Positions 8,929 through 16,737 are shown, numbered from the stretch's first letter. The stretch: DNA of 64,000 nt from Phytohabitans aurantiacus (GCF_027923225.1 NZ_BSDI01000032.1:1-64000); one strand, 5' to 3'. Numbers and translations: made by a program. Notes: a model not told the origin generated them from the letters alone.

Positions 8929-9837
8929 GTGCTGTCGGTCGTCGTGGGCACCGGGCGTTGCGGCTCCACCCTCGTGCAGGAGGTGCTGGCGCGCCATCCC
9001 TCCGTGGGCTTCATTTCCGGCGTCGACGACAAACTGCCCAAGCTCAACCTCGCCGGACGGTTCAACGGCACGCTGTACCGGCGGCTCGGGCCCCGCCCCT
9101 CCGGCATGACCTCGCTGCGCCACAGCCGCCGCCTGCTCGAACGCGGTCGGTTGCGCGTGGCGCCGTCCGAGGCGTACCACCTGCTCGACCGGCACGTCTT
9201 CGCCGGCTTCTCCAAGCCGAGCCGTGACCTGCTCGGCGGCGACCTGACACCGTTCGTCAAGCGCCGGATGCGCGAGTTCTTCGACGATCGCATCCGCAGG
9301 CAGGGTTGCGGCGTGCTCCTGCAACACCTCACCGGCTGGCCGCGTACCGGGTTCCTGCAGGCCGCGTACCCGGATCTCAAGGTGATCAACGTGGTGCGCG
9401 ACGGCCGCGCGGTGGCCAACTCATGGCTTCAAATGGGTTGGTGGGATGGCTGGCGCGGCCCTGACAACTGGCTGTACGGGCCGCTGCCTCCCGCGCTGCG
9501 CGAGGAGTGGGAGGAGTCCGGCCGGTCGTTTCCCGTGCTCGCCGCGCTGGGCTGGAAGATGCTGATGGAGTCGTACGCCCAGGCCCGCGCCGCGCATCCG
9601 GCCGAGCAGTGGCTGGACGTCCGGTACGAGGACCTCGTGCGCGCGCCGAACGAGCAGACCGCCCGCATGCTCGCGTTTCTTGGGCTGGAGTGGACGCCGC
9701 GGTTCGAGGCCGGCTTCGCGCGGCACCGCTTCCACGCCGAGCGTGGCGCCGCGTACCGGCACGAGCTCACCGACGCACAGGTCACCGCGATCCAAGGGGT
9801 TCTCGACAAGCCACTGCGCGAGTGGGGTTACGAGTAG
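8929..9837 (+). CDS. Sulfotransferase (ST-D)
   Basis: 302 aa from GTG, 3 bp after the previous stop. LSVVVGTGRCGSTLVQEVLARHPSVGF is the PAPS loop, with Cys in place of the usual Ser. LKVINVVRDGRAVANSWLQMGWWDGW carries the 3'-phosphate site. WLDVRYEDLVRAPNEQTARMLAFLGLEW is the C-terminal box, and the protein ends with LDKPLREWGYE, the usual C-terminal tail of this group. It is the last gene of the + strand half of the sulfation locus. The acceptor is unknown. About 170 bp without a gene follow before the sugar isomerase. Confidence 0.9.
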   Translation: MLSVVVGTGRCGSTLVQEVLARHPSVGFISGVDDKLPKLNLAGRFNGTLYRRLGPRPSGMTSLRHSRRLLERGRLRVAPSEAYHLLDRHVFAGFSKPSRDLLGGDLTPFVKRRMREFFDDRIRRQGCGVLLQHLTGWPRTGFLQAAYPDLKVINVVRDGRAVANSWLQMGWWDGWRGPDNWLYGPLPPALREEWEESGRSFPVLAALGWKMLMESYAQARAAHPAEQWLDVRYEDLVRAPNEQTARMLAFLGLEWTPRFEAGFARHRFHAERGAAYRHELTDAQVTAIQGVLDKPLREWGYE

Positions 9838-10009
9838 CGGGCGAGCGGCTTAGAGTTGGGGCTGGCGTTACCCGGGCGTGGCTGGCGACCGGGCGGGAGG
9901 CGCAACCCGCTCGGGCCTGACAGACGCCTGCGGTCCGGGCAGCGCGCATTTGTGAGCATCGGCGTCCCTCGCGCCACCTCCGCACGCACCGGTTTCGAGG
10001 AGAGGGACG

Positions 10010-11014
10010 ATGGCGCGTCCGATCACGCTGTTCACCGGCCAGTGGGCCGACCTGCCGTTCGAAGAGATGTGCCGGCTCGCCTCCGAGTGGGGCTACGACG
10101 GGCTGGAGATCGCCTGCTGGGGCGACCACTTCGAGGTCGACAAGGCGCTCGCCGACGACGGATACGTCGACCGGAAGAGGGAGACTCTCGCCAAGTACAA
10201 CCTGCAGGTCTTCGCGATCTCCAACCACCTTGTGGGGCAGGCCGTCTGCGACCACCCGATCGACGAGCGCCACCAGGGCATCCTGCCGGCACGGATCTGG
10301 GGTGATGGGTCGCCGGAAGGTGTACGCCAACGCGCCGCCGCCGAAATGGCCGACACCGCGCGGGCGGCGGCCAAGCTCGGCGTCCGTACGGTTGTGGGCT
10401 TCACCGGATCGTCAATCTGGCACACGCTGGCGATGTTCCCGCCGGCGCCGCCGTCGATGATCGAGCGCGGCTACGCCGACTTCGCCGAGCGCTGGAACCC
10501 GATCCTCGACGTGTTCGACGAGGTCGGCGTGCGGTTCGCCCACGAGGTGCACCCCAGCGAGATCGCGTACGACTACTGGACGACGGTGCGCACGCTGGAC
10601 GCGATCGGCAGGCGCCCCGCGTTCGGGCTGAACTGGGACCCGTCCCACTTCGTCTGGCAGGATCTCGATCCGGTCAACTTCATCCTCGACTTCGCCGACC
10701 GCATCTATCACGTCGACTGCAAGGACGCGAAGGTCCGCACGGGTGATGGCCGGCGCGGGCGGCTGTCGTCGCACCTGGCATGGGCGGATCTGCGGCGCGG
10801 CTGGGACTTCGTGTCCACGGGCCACGGAGACGTGCCGTGGGAAGACTGCTTCCGCGCGCTCAACGCGATCGGGTACGACGGGCCGATCTCCATCGAGTGG
10901 GAGGATGCGGGGATGGATCGGCTGGTCGGAGCCCCGGAGGCGCTGGAGTTCGTCCGCCGGTTGGCCTTCGACGCCCCCGCGGCGGCTTTCGACGCAGCGT
11001 TCTCCTCCTCCTAA
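10010..11014 (+). CDS. Sugar phosphate isomerase/epimerase family protein
   Basis: 334 aa with a strong RBS (GAGGAGAGGG) just upstream of ATG. It is an AP-endonuclease-2/xylose-isomerase-like TIM barrel: ITLFTGQWADLPFEEMCRLASEWGYDGLEIACWG, then FAHEVHPSEIAYD (metal-binding Glu), FGLNWDPSHFVWQ (Asp/His), IYHVDCKDAKV and ISIEWEDAGMD (last metal Glu). These are the metal and substrate positions of the family. The enzyme probably interconverts or oxidises a keto-sugar or inositol-type substrate, which the sequence does not fix. Transcribed alone. It is followed by a dispersed repeat and a strong hairpin terminator. Confidence 0.9.
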   Translation: MARPITLFTGQWADLPFEEMCRLASEWGYDGLEIACWGDHFEVDKALADDGYVDRKRETLAKYNLQVFAISNHLVGQAVCDHPIDERHQGILPARIWGDGSPEGVRQRAAAEMADTARAAAKLGVRTVVGFTGSSIWHTLAMFPPAPPSMIERGYADFAERWNPILDVFDEVGVRFAHEVHPSEIAYDYWTTVRTLDAIGRRPAFGLNWDPSHFVWQDLDPVNFILDFADRIYHVDCKDAKVRTGDGRRGRLSSHLAWADLRRGWDFVSTGHGDVPWEDCFRALNAIGYDGPISIEWEDAGMDRLVGAPEALEFVRRLAFDAPAAAFDAAFSSS

Positions 11015-11049
11015 GCCCACCGGGCCGCGCGTTGCGCCCGGCTTCCGTC

Positions 11050-11125
11050 GATCAAGGGCAAAGGCACGTGGTTCGATCTCTTTTCCGCGTGTATTCGCCC
11101 TTGATCGATGCGAATGCCCTTGATC
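11050..11125 (-). repeat. Dispersed GATCAAGGGC hairpin element, copy 1
   Basis: 76 bp, between the isomerase-like gene and the UPF0158 gene. Read on the − strand it is GATCAAGGGC, a 9-nt spacer, GATCAAGGGC, and then a hairpin closed by GCCCTTGATC. The arms (22 bp, imperfect) enclose the conserved core AAAAGAGATC. The same architecture recurs at 34697, 44208, 45318, 51839 and 51947. No coding potential. Confidence 0.85.
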
Positions 11126-11147
11126 GACGCGACGTGGCACGGCGTGG

Positions 11148-11182
11148 CACGGCCGCGACCGGGCGGACCGGTCGCGGCCGTG
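11148..11182. terminator. Perfect 15-bp hairpin between convergent genes
   Basis: The arms CACGGCCGCGACCGG and CCGGTCGCGGCCGTG are exact complements around a 5-nt loop. It lies between the 3' end of the isomerase-like gene and the 3' end of the UPF0158 gene, so it probably ends transcription from both sides. There is no clear T-run, as is usual in high-GC actinobacteria. Confidence 0.7.
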
Positions 11183-11189
11183 CGGGGAA

Positions 11190-11662
11190 TCAGGGCACGG
11201 CGGGGTCGGGGTGCTCTTCCAGGAAGCGATCCGCCGCGTCCTGGGCGATCAGGGATTTGTCCGCCAGCCACGCGACCGCATGGCAGGCGGCCCGGTTGTC
11301 ACGGAAGGCGTTCCACGCCGAAGCAGATGAGGGTACTCATCGTGCAGTTCGGCCTTGAACCGGCGGAACGCTCCGCGGCCGTCGAGCGCCCGCCCGAGCC
11401 GGCGCGCCGCCCGCTCAGCGCTGACCAACGCGGCGAAGTCGGCCATGTCCCGGTACCAGACACGCGACGGAAGCGGGTCGATCTCGATCAGACCCTGCTC
11501 TTCGAAGTCGTCGGTCGTGTCGTCGTCGAAGCCGTCATAGCCGGTCCCGAGCAGGAGCTCACCTGTCTCCCGGTTGATCATGTGTCGGTACTCGCCGAAC
11601 GAATTCTGGTCCGACAACGCCATCGCCAGGTCGTCGAGATCCAACTTGTCGATCTCCAGCAT
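11190..11662 (-). pseudogene. UPF0158 family protein, single-base frameshift
   Basis: From ATG 11662 the frame gives MLEIDKLDLDDLAMALSD...GAFRRFKAELHDEYPHLL, which is UPF0158-like and rich in acidic residues. After HDEYPHLLRR the frame turns into unrelated sequence that runs to 11249. In a neighbouring frame the expected family end continues at once: WNAFRDNRAACHAVAWLADK, then SLIAQDAADRFLEEHP, with a stop at 11190. The total of 473 nt is one base short of 158 codons. One missing base near 11310-11325 (in CTTCGGCGTGGAAC, − strand) explains everything. It may be a recent mutation or a sequencing error. The function of the family is unknown. Confidence 0.8.
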
Positions 11663-11818
11663 CAGCCAACCCTATCCATAGCCGGCGGCGGTGCCGGGCC
11701 GGCGATCTGGTTGTGTAGTCGCGGAGGGTGAGGCCGCGGGAGCAACGGGCAAGGACCGCGGCGGGCATCGCGGTAGCTCAAATCCCGATCCTGTATAGGC
11801 GTTCGCTGACTTCGGTTG

Positions 11819-12706
11819 TTAGATGTGTCGGGGTCCGGTGTCGTGGGCGGCCTGGACGAAGGCGCGGATGGCTGCGGTTTCGCCGGTGGTCTTCCAGACG
11901 AGTGCCCATTCGGTTGGGGGTGCGTCGTGGATGGGCAGGTAGACGACGCCGGGGTGGGTGTAGTAGCGCAGCACGTGGGCGTTGAGCGGAGCGACGCATT
12001 TGCCGGCGGCGACATGGGTGAGTATTTCGTGGAAGGTGTGCAGGCGAGGGCCGCGTTGGATCGGTCGCCCGCTGGGTGTGTGGGCGGGCAGCATGGCCTC
12101 CATCCAGTACTCGGATACAGGGCCGGGGTCGAGGCAGATTTGGCCGGCGAGGTCTTCCAGGGAGACGGTTTTACGCTCGGCGAGCGGGTGGTGGGTGGCC
12201 ACGGCGAGGACCCGTCCTTCGGAGAGCACATCGGGGCCTTGCGTGAGGTCCGGTTCCCTGACCGGTCGCCATAGCAGCACGAGGTCAGCCTGGTCGGTGC
12301 GCAGCGAGCCGAACGGATCGCTGAAGTGGACTTCGCGGATCTGTAAATCGCAGTCGGGATGACGGCGCTGGAACAGGTCGATGAGGTCACGGATCTCGTG
12401 GCCGACCGCACCCATCACACCGAGGCGGAGGATGCCGGTCATACCTTGGGCGGCGGCGCTGGCACGGGCGAGTCCGGCCTGGATGGCGTCGTAGCCGACG
12501 CGAAGGTCATCGCGCAGGCGTTCACCGATCGGGGTGAGGGCGACGGCGCGAGTGGTGCGCTGGAACAGCCGCGCGCCGATGCGCCGCTCCTGCACCTTGA
12601 CCGCCTGGCTGACCCGGGCCTGAGAGACGTGCAGCCGCTCGGCGGTGCGACCGAAGTGCAGTTCCTCGGCCAGGGTCAGGAAGATCTCGATGTCGCGCAG
12701 TTCCAT
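11819..12706 (-). CDS. LysR family transcriptional regulator
   Basis: 295 aa from ATG 12706; eight upstream codons in frame lack family similarity. The N-terminal winged HTH is typical: MELRDIEIFLTLAEELHFGRTAERLHVSQARVSQAVKVQERRIGARLFQRTTRAVALTPIG. An effector-binding periplasmic-binding-like domain follows (GILRLGVMGAVGHEIRDLIDLFQRRHPDCDLQIREVHF). It is divergent from an SDR oxidoreductase with 167 bp between the start codons. By LysR precedent it probably controls that gene and itself from sites in the shared region. The co-inducer is unknown. Confidence 0.92.
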   Translation of the reverse strand: MELRDIEIFLTLAEELHFGRTAERLHVSQARVSQAVKVQERRIGARLFQRTTRAVALTPIGERLRDDLRVGYDAIQAGLARASAAAQGMTGILRLGVMGAVGHEIRDLIDLFQRRHPDCDLQIREVHFSDPFGSLRTDQADLVLLWRPVREPDLTQGPDVLSEGRVLAVATHHPLAERKTVSLEDLAGQICLDPGPVSEYWMEAMLPAHTPSGRPIQRGPRLHTFHEILTHVAAGKCVAPLNAHVLRYYTHPGVVYLPIHDAPPTEWALVWKTTGETAAIRAFVQAAHDTGPRHI

Positions 12707-12873
12707 TGTCGTCCTGTCTCCGGCGCGCAAATAACCGTCACATTATGAATCCTTCCAGACTCGGTCCTTGATCCAAATAGTGGCCCGGCCCGAGGCTGGG
12801 ATCACTTCCCGATCGCGGTCGGATCGCCGCCATCTCGTGTTCACCAGCCACCACCAACGAACGGAGCAACATC

Positions 12874-13737
12874 ATGAGCAAGGTCTGGTTCATCACCGGT
12901 TCGTCGCGCGGCCTGGGCCGCAACTTCGTCGAGGCCGCTCTGGCCCGCGGCGACAAGGTCGCCGCGACCGCCCGCAGCACCGCAAGCTTCGACGACCTGG
13001 TCACCACGTACGGCGATGCGGTACTTCCGCTCGCGATGGACGTGACCGACAAGACCGCCGTATTCGCCAGCGTGCGACGGGCCACGGAGCACTTCGGCCG
13101 CCTCGATGTCATCGTCAACAACGCCGGCTACGCCCAGATCGGCGCGATCGAGGAGCTGTCCGAGCAGGAGCTGCGCGACCAGTTCGAGACCAACGTCTTC
13201 GGCGCCGTCTGGGTGATTCAGGCGGCGCTGCCCCACCTGCGAGAGCAAGGCTCGGGCCACTTCATCCAGCTGTCGTCGGTCGCCGGCTTGATCGCGATGC
13301 CGCTCGGTGGCGCGTACCACATCTCCAAGTGGGGCGTGGAAGCGTTGAATGAGACCCTCGCCCGCGAGGTCGCCGAGTTCGGCATCAAGGTGACCGTGAT
13401 CGAGCCCGCCGGCTTCGCCACCAGGAAGGGCAAGAACCCGAACCCGCTCGACAACGGCCACATGGCCCAGCTCAACCCGGCATACGACGGTCTGCGCCAG
13501 CGCCTGGGCCAGATGGCGGGCAGCAAGCCCGCCGGTGACCCGGTCGCCGCGGCCCAGACACTGCTCAAGATTGTCGACTCGCAGGAGCCGCCGCTGCGGG
13601 TGCTCTTCGGCCAAGGCTTCCACGAAATGATCGAGCAGGTCTACGCCGAGCGGCTCAAGACCTGGGCCGACGGGCAAGACCTCTCGGTCGAGGCGCACGG
13701 CAACCTCGACCAAGCGACCACGAATCCGCAGCCCTGA
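12874..13737 (+). CDS. SDR family NAD(P)-dependent oxidoreductase
   Basis: 287 aa, classical short-chain dehydrogenase. The Rossmann glycine motif TGSSRGLG is at 8-15, NNAG at 82-85, the catalytic Ser at 134/135 in QLSSVAG, and Y148-x3-K152 in YHISK. EPAGFATRKGKNPNP is the variable substrate loop. Arg34 after strand 2 (ATARST) suggests NADP(H) preference, which is an inference. Cytosolic. RBS GGAG lies upstream. It is paired with a divergent LysR regulator, a common arrangement for inducible SDRs. The true substrate is not deducible. Confidence 0.92.
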   Translation: MSKVWFITGSSRGLGRNFVEAALARGDKVAATARSTASFDDLVTTYGDAVLPLAMDVTDKTAVFASVRRATEHFGRLDVIVNNAGYAQIGAIEELSEQELRDQFETNVFGAVWVIQAALPHLREQGSGHFIQLSSVAGLIAMPLGGAYHISKWGVEALNETLAREVAEFGIKVTVIEPAGFATRKGKNPNPLDNGHMAQLNPAYDGLRQRLGQMAGSKPAGDPVAAAQTLLKIVDSQEPPLRVLFGQGFHEMIEQVYAERLKTWADGQDLSVEAHGNLDQATTNPQP

Positions 13738-13757
13738 CGGCAGCTTTCGCCAGCGTG

Positions 13758-13790
13758 CCCGACGGCCGGCTTGTCGGACCGGCCGTCGGG
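13758..13790 (+). terminator. Hairpin after the SDR gene
   Basis: A perfect 12-bp stem (CCCGACGGCCGG / CCGGCCGTCGGG) with a 9-nt loop lies 20 bp after the SDR stop. It is probably the transcription terminator. Confidence 0.65.
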
Positions 13791-13838
13791 AGCCCTGACC
13801 TGTGCCGTACCCACCGCTTGTCACATCCATGCGGTCCG

Positions 13839-14283
13839 CTGTCGAGCGGTCGACAATGCGCCGGCCGTTGCACCGATCGCGACAGCGACGCAGGACCGCG
13901 TAGAACGACTCCAGGATCTCGGCGTCGGGCCGGCCAACGTGGTATCCACCGAGGACTGGACGCACGTGCTTGTCCAGCTTGCGGACATAGGCGCTTCGGG
14001 TGCTCGGTTCCAGCTCAGCATCCGCTAGCCACCGGTCAAGAAGCTGATTCAGCGTCGCGCGCGTCCTCGGATTCCGTCGCTCGTCAACCTGGCTGAGGAG
14101 GCGCATGAGCGCCCTCTGCGCATCGCGTTCGGCACCCGGCCCGGCGGAGATCGTCTCGGTCAGGTCGTGCCGGCGTCCAGTAATTGGATCGGTGCCGGCG
14201 TAGACCTTCACCCGCAGCGACCCGCTCGGCAGAACTTCGATGCGGCCACGTTGCCGGCCCGTGGCACGGGATTTCGGTGCCAT
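13839..14283 (-). pseudogene. Truncated tyrosine-type integrase (N-terminal fragment)
   Basis: From ATG 14283 the frame encodes RGRIEVLPSGSLRVKVYAGT, then DPITGRRHDL and NQLLDRWLADAELEPSTRSAYVRKLDKHVRPVLGG. This matches the arm-binding and SAM-like core-binding domains of actinobacterial phage or AICE integrases. After about residue 148 (CRDRCNGR) similarity stops, and the frame runs on as antisense sequence of the SDR region. The catalytic domain (R, HxxR, Y) is absent. This is the scar of an older integrated element, different from the intact integrase at 32826. The exact 3' end of the remnant is approximate. Confidence 0.75.
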
Positions 14284-14497
14284 GGTGGACACCGTAACTG
14301 GCCACGAACCGAGCCACGCTGTAGTACAAAGATCAGCGATCAAGGCTCTGACCTGTGTGGGCCCGACGCAGCAGAATGCGAAATCGGTCCTGGTGGTGGC
14401 AGGGATCCGTTGCCGGTACGAACTGTCCGGTCACGGGCGTCGGGCTGATTGGCCGGGCCTTTGCGTGTCGGCGTAGGGCCGGGCGCGGGGGGCTGTT

Positions 14498-14830
14498 TCA
14501 CGCCACGTTGAGCTGGATGTTTCCGATTCGCGCGACGATGTCGAGGTGTCCGCCGAGCCCGACGACGTAGGCGCGCAGCGTGTCGAGCCCGACGGCGTCG
14601 CCGTTTTCGATCTGGCTGATCCGTGCCTGGGACAGCCCGGTCGCCTCAGCCAGCTGGACCTGGGTCAGCCCCAGCTGCTGGCGGATCTCGGCCAGCTGGG
14701 CGCCGCTGACGGCGGCTAGCATCTGTTCGCGCATCTGCTGACGCCGGGCTACACGCTCGTTGTTGTCCCAGGTCGGGTCGACGGCGCGGGCCTTGGCCTT
14801 GACGTCGCGCCAGTTCGCGGGCTCGGTCAT
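14498..14830 (-). CDS. XRE-type antitoxin (HigA-like)
   Basis: 110 aa from ATG 14830. The C-terminal two thirds is a helix-turn-helix of the XRE/Cro class: LAEIRQQLGLTQVQLAEATGLSQARISQIENGDAVGLDTLRAYVVGLGGHL. The basic N-terminal part (REQMLAAVSG) resembles that of HigA antitoxins. It overlaps the upstream toxin gene by 4 bp (ATGA). The order toxin first, antitoxin second is typical of higBA. Expected to neutralise the toxin and repress the operon through the inverted repeat at 15207. It lies outside the integrated element, 0.5 kb from its left end. Confidence 0.85.
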   Translation of the reverse strand: MTEPANWRDVKAKARAVDPTWDNNERVARRQQMREQMLAAVSGAQLAEIRQQLGLTQVQLAEATGLSQARISQIENGDAVGLDTLRAYVVGLGGHLDIVARIGNIQLNVA

Positions 14831-15198
14831 GACTGCTCCTCTGCTTTCAAGGCGGCCAGGTGCTCGGCGAAACGGGCATCGGCCAGCGGGATCGCCGAGT
14901 GGTACCAGGTCTGCCATCGTCCCGACTTGTCGCCGGCGACGAGGAACATGGCCTCCCTCGCCGGATCGAAGGCGAAGATCATCCTAACTTCGGTCGAGCC
15001 CGCGGAGCCGGGTCGTAGCTCCTTCATGTTGTGGTAGGTGCTGCCCTTCAACCGATCCACCAGCGGGCGTCCGAGGGCCGGCCCTTGCTCGGCGAGCACG
15101 TCGATCGCCTCCGCCACCAGGTCCGCGGTCGTCGGGTCGGTTCGGCAGAGGTCAAGGAACCATGCCTCGACCTCCGGATGGAGCCGCACTTCCCACAT
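14827..15198 (-). CDS. RelE/HigB-family toxin (Gp49-like)
   Basis: 123 aa. MWEVRLHPEVEAWFLDLCRTDP, then GPALGRPLVDRLKGSTYHNMKELRPGSAGSTEVRMIFAFDPAREAMFLVAGDKSGRW. This is the phage Gp49-like/HigB mRNA-interferase fold, with the conserved K-ELR, RMIFAFDP and GDK-W segments. Predicted to cut mRNA at the ribosome. ATG 15198 was chosen because it follows the promoter-like TATACT by 6 nt and the product has the normal family length; upstream frame codons are unrelated. The transcript may be leaderless. First gene of a two-gene TA operon with the XRE antitoxin. Confidence 0.85.
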   Translation of the reverse strand: MWEVRLHPEVEAWFLDLCRTDPTTADLVAEAIDVLAEQGPALGRPLVDRLKGSTYHNMKELRPGSAGSTEVRMIFAFDPAREAMFLVAGDKSGRWQTWYHSAIPLADARFAEHLAALKAEEQS

Positions 15199-15206
15199 CA
15201 CCGCAG

Positions 15207-15223
15207 TATAAGCAGAACTTATA
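15207..15223 (-). promoter_or_regulatory. Toxin-antitoxin operator over the -10 region
   Basis: A perfect inverted repeat TATAAG-N5-CTTATA, AT-rich in a GC-rich setting, ends 9 bp before the toxin start. On the − strand it overlaps TATACT, a good -10 hexamer. Probably the site where the XRE antitoxin, alone or with the toxin, represses its operon. Confidence 0.6.
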
Positions 15224-15328
15224 TTGGGCGGAAGTCGCGGGTCCGGTAGGTCCATGGAATCGGGATCTGGGCGAGGCTCGCAGGCACATGATGAACGGTG
15301 GCGCAACAGCAGGCGCGTAACAGGCGTG

Positions 15329-15371
15329 GTGGGGCGGGCGGGACTCGAACCCGCGACCGAGGGATTATGAG
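15329..15371 (-). repeat. attL: 43-bp copy of the tRNA 3' half
   Basis: Identical to 33829-33871, with mismatches immediately on both sides. It covers the tRNA from just 5' of the anticodon to the 3' end. The 5' half and D-arm are absent here, so this is not a functional tRNA but the displaced attachment-site copy. Confidence 0.9.
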
Positions 15372-15431
15372 CACTTTCCCTCTGAGCGCTGTGCTGGGCA
15401 GGGAATACGCAGATCAACAACGAGCGTGGGT

Positions 15432-15452
15432 TGGACAGTCCCTCACTGTCCA
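15432..15452. promoter_or_regulatory. Inverted repeat upstream of the first element gene
   Basis: TGGACAGT-N5-ACTGTCCA, perfect 8-bp arms, 63 bp before the ATG of the gene at 15516. Possible operator or small hairpin near attL. Confidence 0.4.
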
Positions 15453-15515
15453 GACGCCCCCCGGTCGGTGCCGGTAACACCTCCCGGGGGACTTGATCGC
15501 CCCAGGAGGCGACCC

Positions 15516-16016
15516 ATGGAGAAGGTATCGAACCTCGGCCAGTCCGAGCGTGCCCGGCAGGACGACCTCGTCGAGGCGGCGGTGCGGGCCCTGATCAGCG
15601 GGCACGGCCTGAAGCTCGACCGAGGCCAGGTCGATCAGCTGCTGTCGATGTGGGCCCACGTCGACGAGCTGACCGCCGAAAGCCGTGAGCGGGTCCTGGG
15701 CGTGTTCGGCGGGCCGCGGCTGACCACCGACATCCCGTGCCCGGACTGGTGTGTGCGTGACCACGGCAAGGTGTACGAGGACTACACCCGCGAGTGCGTA
15801 TCGGAGACAGCGTTCGTGCCGACGACGAACAACGACGGCCAGGCCGACGACGGGGCGCTGTACGTCGAGGCGTACCAGGCGATCGACCTGGAGTCGCAGA
15901 CGGTGCGGCCCAAGCTGGTGTCGGTCGGTGACACGTGGGTGACGCCGTCGACGGCACGGCGGCTGGCGGATCTGATCGTGCGGGCGGCGGATGTGGCGGA
16001 GGGCCACACGTCCTGA
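15516..16016 (+). CDS. DUF6907-like hypothetical protein
   Basis: 166 aa with a strong RBS (AGGAGG, 6 nt before ATG). The N-terminal helix region has RARQDDLVEAAVRALISGHG. PCPDWCVRDHGKVYEDYTRECVSE resembles the 'CP.WC..DH' signature of DUF6907 proteins, which are frequent on actinobacterial phages and AICEs. The rest (LYVEAYQAIDLESQTVRPKLVSVGDTWVTPSTARRLADLIVRAA) also fits that family. The Cys/His/Asp spacing suggests metal binding, though this is unproven. It is the only + strand gene of the left arm besides the small ORF at 16357. Function unknown. Confidence 0.75.
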   Translation: MEKVSNLGQSERARQDDLVEAAVRALISGHGLKLDRGQVDQLLSMWAHVDELTAESRERVLGVFGGPRLTTDIPCPDWCVRDHGKVYEDYTRECVSETAFVPTTNNDGQADDGALYVEAYQAIDLESQTVRPKLVSVGDTWVTPSTARRLADLIVRAADVAEGHTS

Positions 16017-16017
16017 C

Positions 16018-16034
16018 TGGAAAGATTTACCACT
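16018..16034 (+). repeat. 17-bp AT-rich repeat, copy 1
   Basis: TGGAAAGATTTACCACT occurs here, just after a stop codon, and again at 26546-26562 inside the protease gene in the same orientation. TGG and CCA at its ends form a short inverted repeat. Confidence 0.6.
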
Positions 16035-16045
16035 TCGCGGCCCGG

Positions 16046-16222
16046 TCAGCCCTCGCGGCGGCCGGGCCGCTTCGTGTCCGGGTCGGAGTCGGCCAGGAAC
16101 TCCTCCAGCGCGGCCATGACGAGGCCGGAGATGGGCATCCGGTGTCGGCGCGCGTACTTCTCAGCGCGTTCCCACAGCTCCAGGTCGTCATCCCGGACGT
16201 ACACGGACACCTGCTTACCCAT
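16046..16222 (-). CDS. Ribbon-helix-helix (CopG/Arc-like) protein
   Basis: 58 aa. MGKQVSVYVRDDDLELWERAEKYARRHRMPISGLVMAALEEFLADSD reads as one β-strand followed by two helices, the RHH DNA-binding fold. The acidic/basic tail is disordered. Such small RHH proteins act as repressors or copy/partition regulators in phages and plasmids. It is the only obvious candidate DNA-binding regulator in the element besides the integrase. Convergent with the DUF6907-like gene, with the 17-bp repeat between them. Possible targets are the palindromes near 16565 and 32483-32748. Confidence 0.75.
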   Translation of the reverse strand: MGKQVSVYVRDDDLELWERAEKYARRHRMPISGLVMAALEEFLADSDPDTKRPGRREG

Positions 16223-16356
16223 CCCTAGATCAGTATCCCTGTACACACCTGTACAGATCCGAGGATGCGCGATACGGTCGGCAACTAGGCGTACCCGGTC
16301 GGTGATCACCTCCCCTGGTATCCCGGCCGGGTGCTGCCCTCGACGAGGGGGACGCG

Positions 16357-16545
16357 ATGGACGAGACGCTGGTCGAGCTACTGCTAGACCTGATGAACGC
16401 CAGCTTCGAGCAGGGCCGCGCCGTCGAGCGCAACGACCCGGACGCGGCGCGCCGGCACCAGCGCAGCAGCATGTACGCGTTCCAGAACGTCCTCGAAGCC
16501 GCCAAGGTGGGGAAGTTCTCCCCACCTGCCGAGCCGGGGAGCTGA
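16357..16545 (+). CDS. Small hypothetical protein
   Basis: 62 aa with a good RBS (GAGGGGG) 6-8 nt before ATG. MDETLVELLLDLMNASFEQG, then RAVERNDPDAARRHQRSSMYAFQNVLEAAKVG: two amphipathic helices and no recognised family. High third-position GC supports coding. It probably follows its own promoter in the 130-bp gap after the divergent RHH gene. Function unknown. Confidence 0.55.
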   Translation: MDETLVELLLDLMNASFEQGRAVERNDPDAARRHQRSSMYAFQNVLEAAKVGKFSPPAEPGS

Positions 16546-16564
16546 GTAGGGCAGTGGCCCACGC

Positions 16565-16684
16565 AGGTGAGTGAGTTCCACTCACCTAGCGGGCGTTGGG
16601 TACCCGCCACGTCGTCGAGCACGGGCCAGGCTCAGACTCAGGTCGTCCGAGACCTCCGCCAGGTGAACACAAATGACTCACCTG
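16565..16684. promoter_or_regulatory. Two inverted AGGTGA pairs
   Basis: The first is AGGTGAGTG-N5-CACTCACCT (16565-16587), perfect. The second is CAGGTGA-N11-TCACCTG (16660-16684). Both share AGGTGA half-sites in a 190-bp gene-free stretch between the + strand small gene and the − strand lysis/tail operon. The first could be a terminator hairpin; the pair together looks more like binding sites. Confidence 0.45.
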
Positions 16685-16737
16685 CGACGGTCACCGGAGC
16701 GGACGGCAAGTCGTACGCCGCGTCCCGCCCACAGGCA

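Noticed and set aside
11050..11125. Repeat copies as insertion sequences
   Set aside because: They are about 75 bp, carry no transposase gene and show no target duplication that I can see.
15329..15371. Second functional tRNA at the left end
   Set aside because: The D-arm and 5' acceptor strand are missing; only the 3' half is present, so it is attL.
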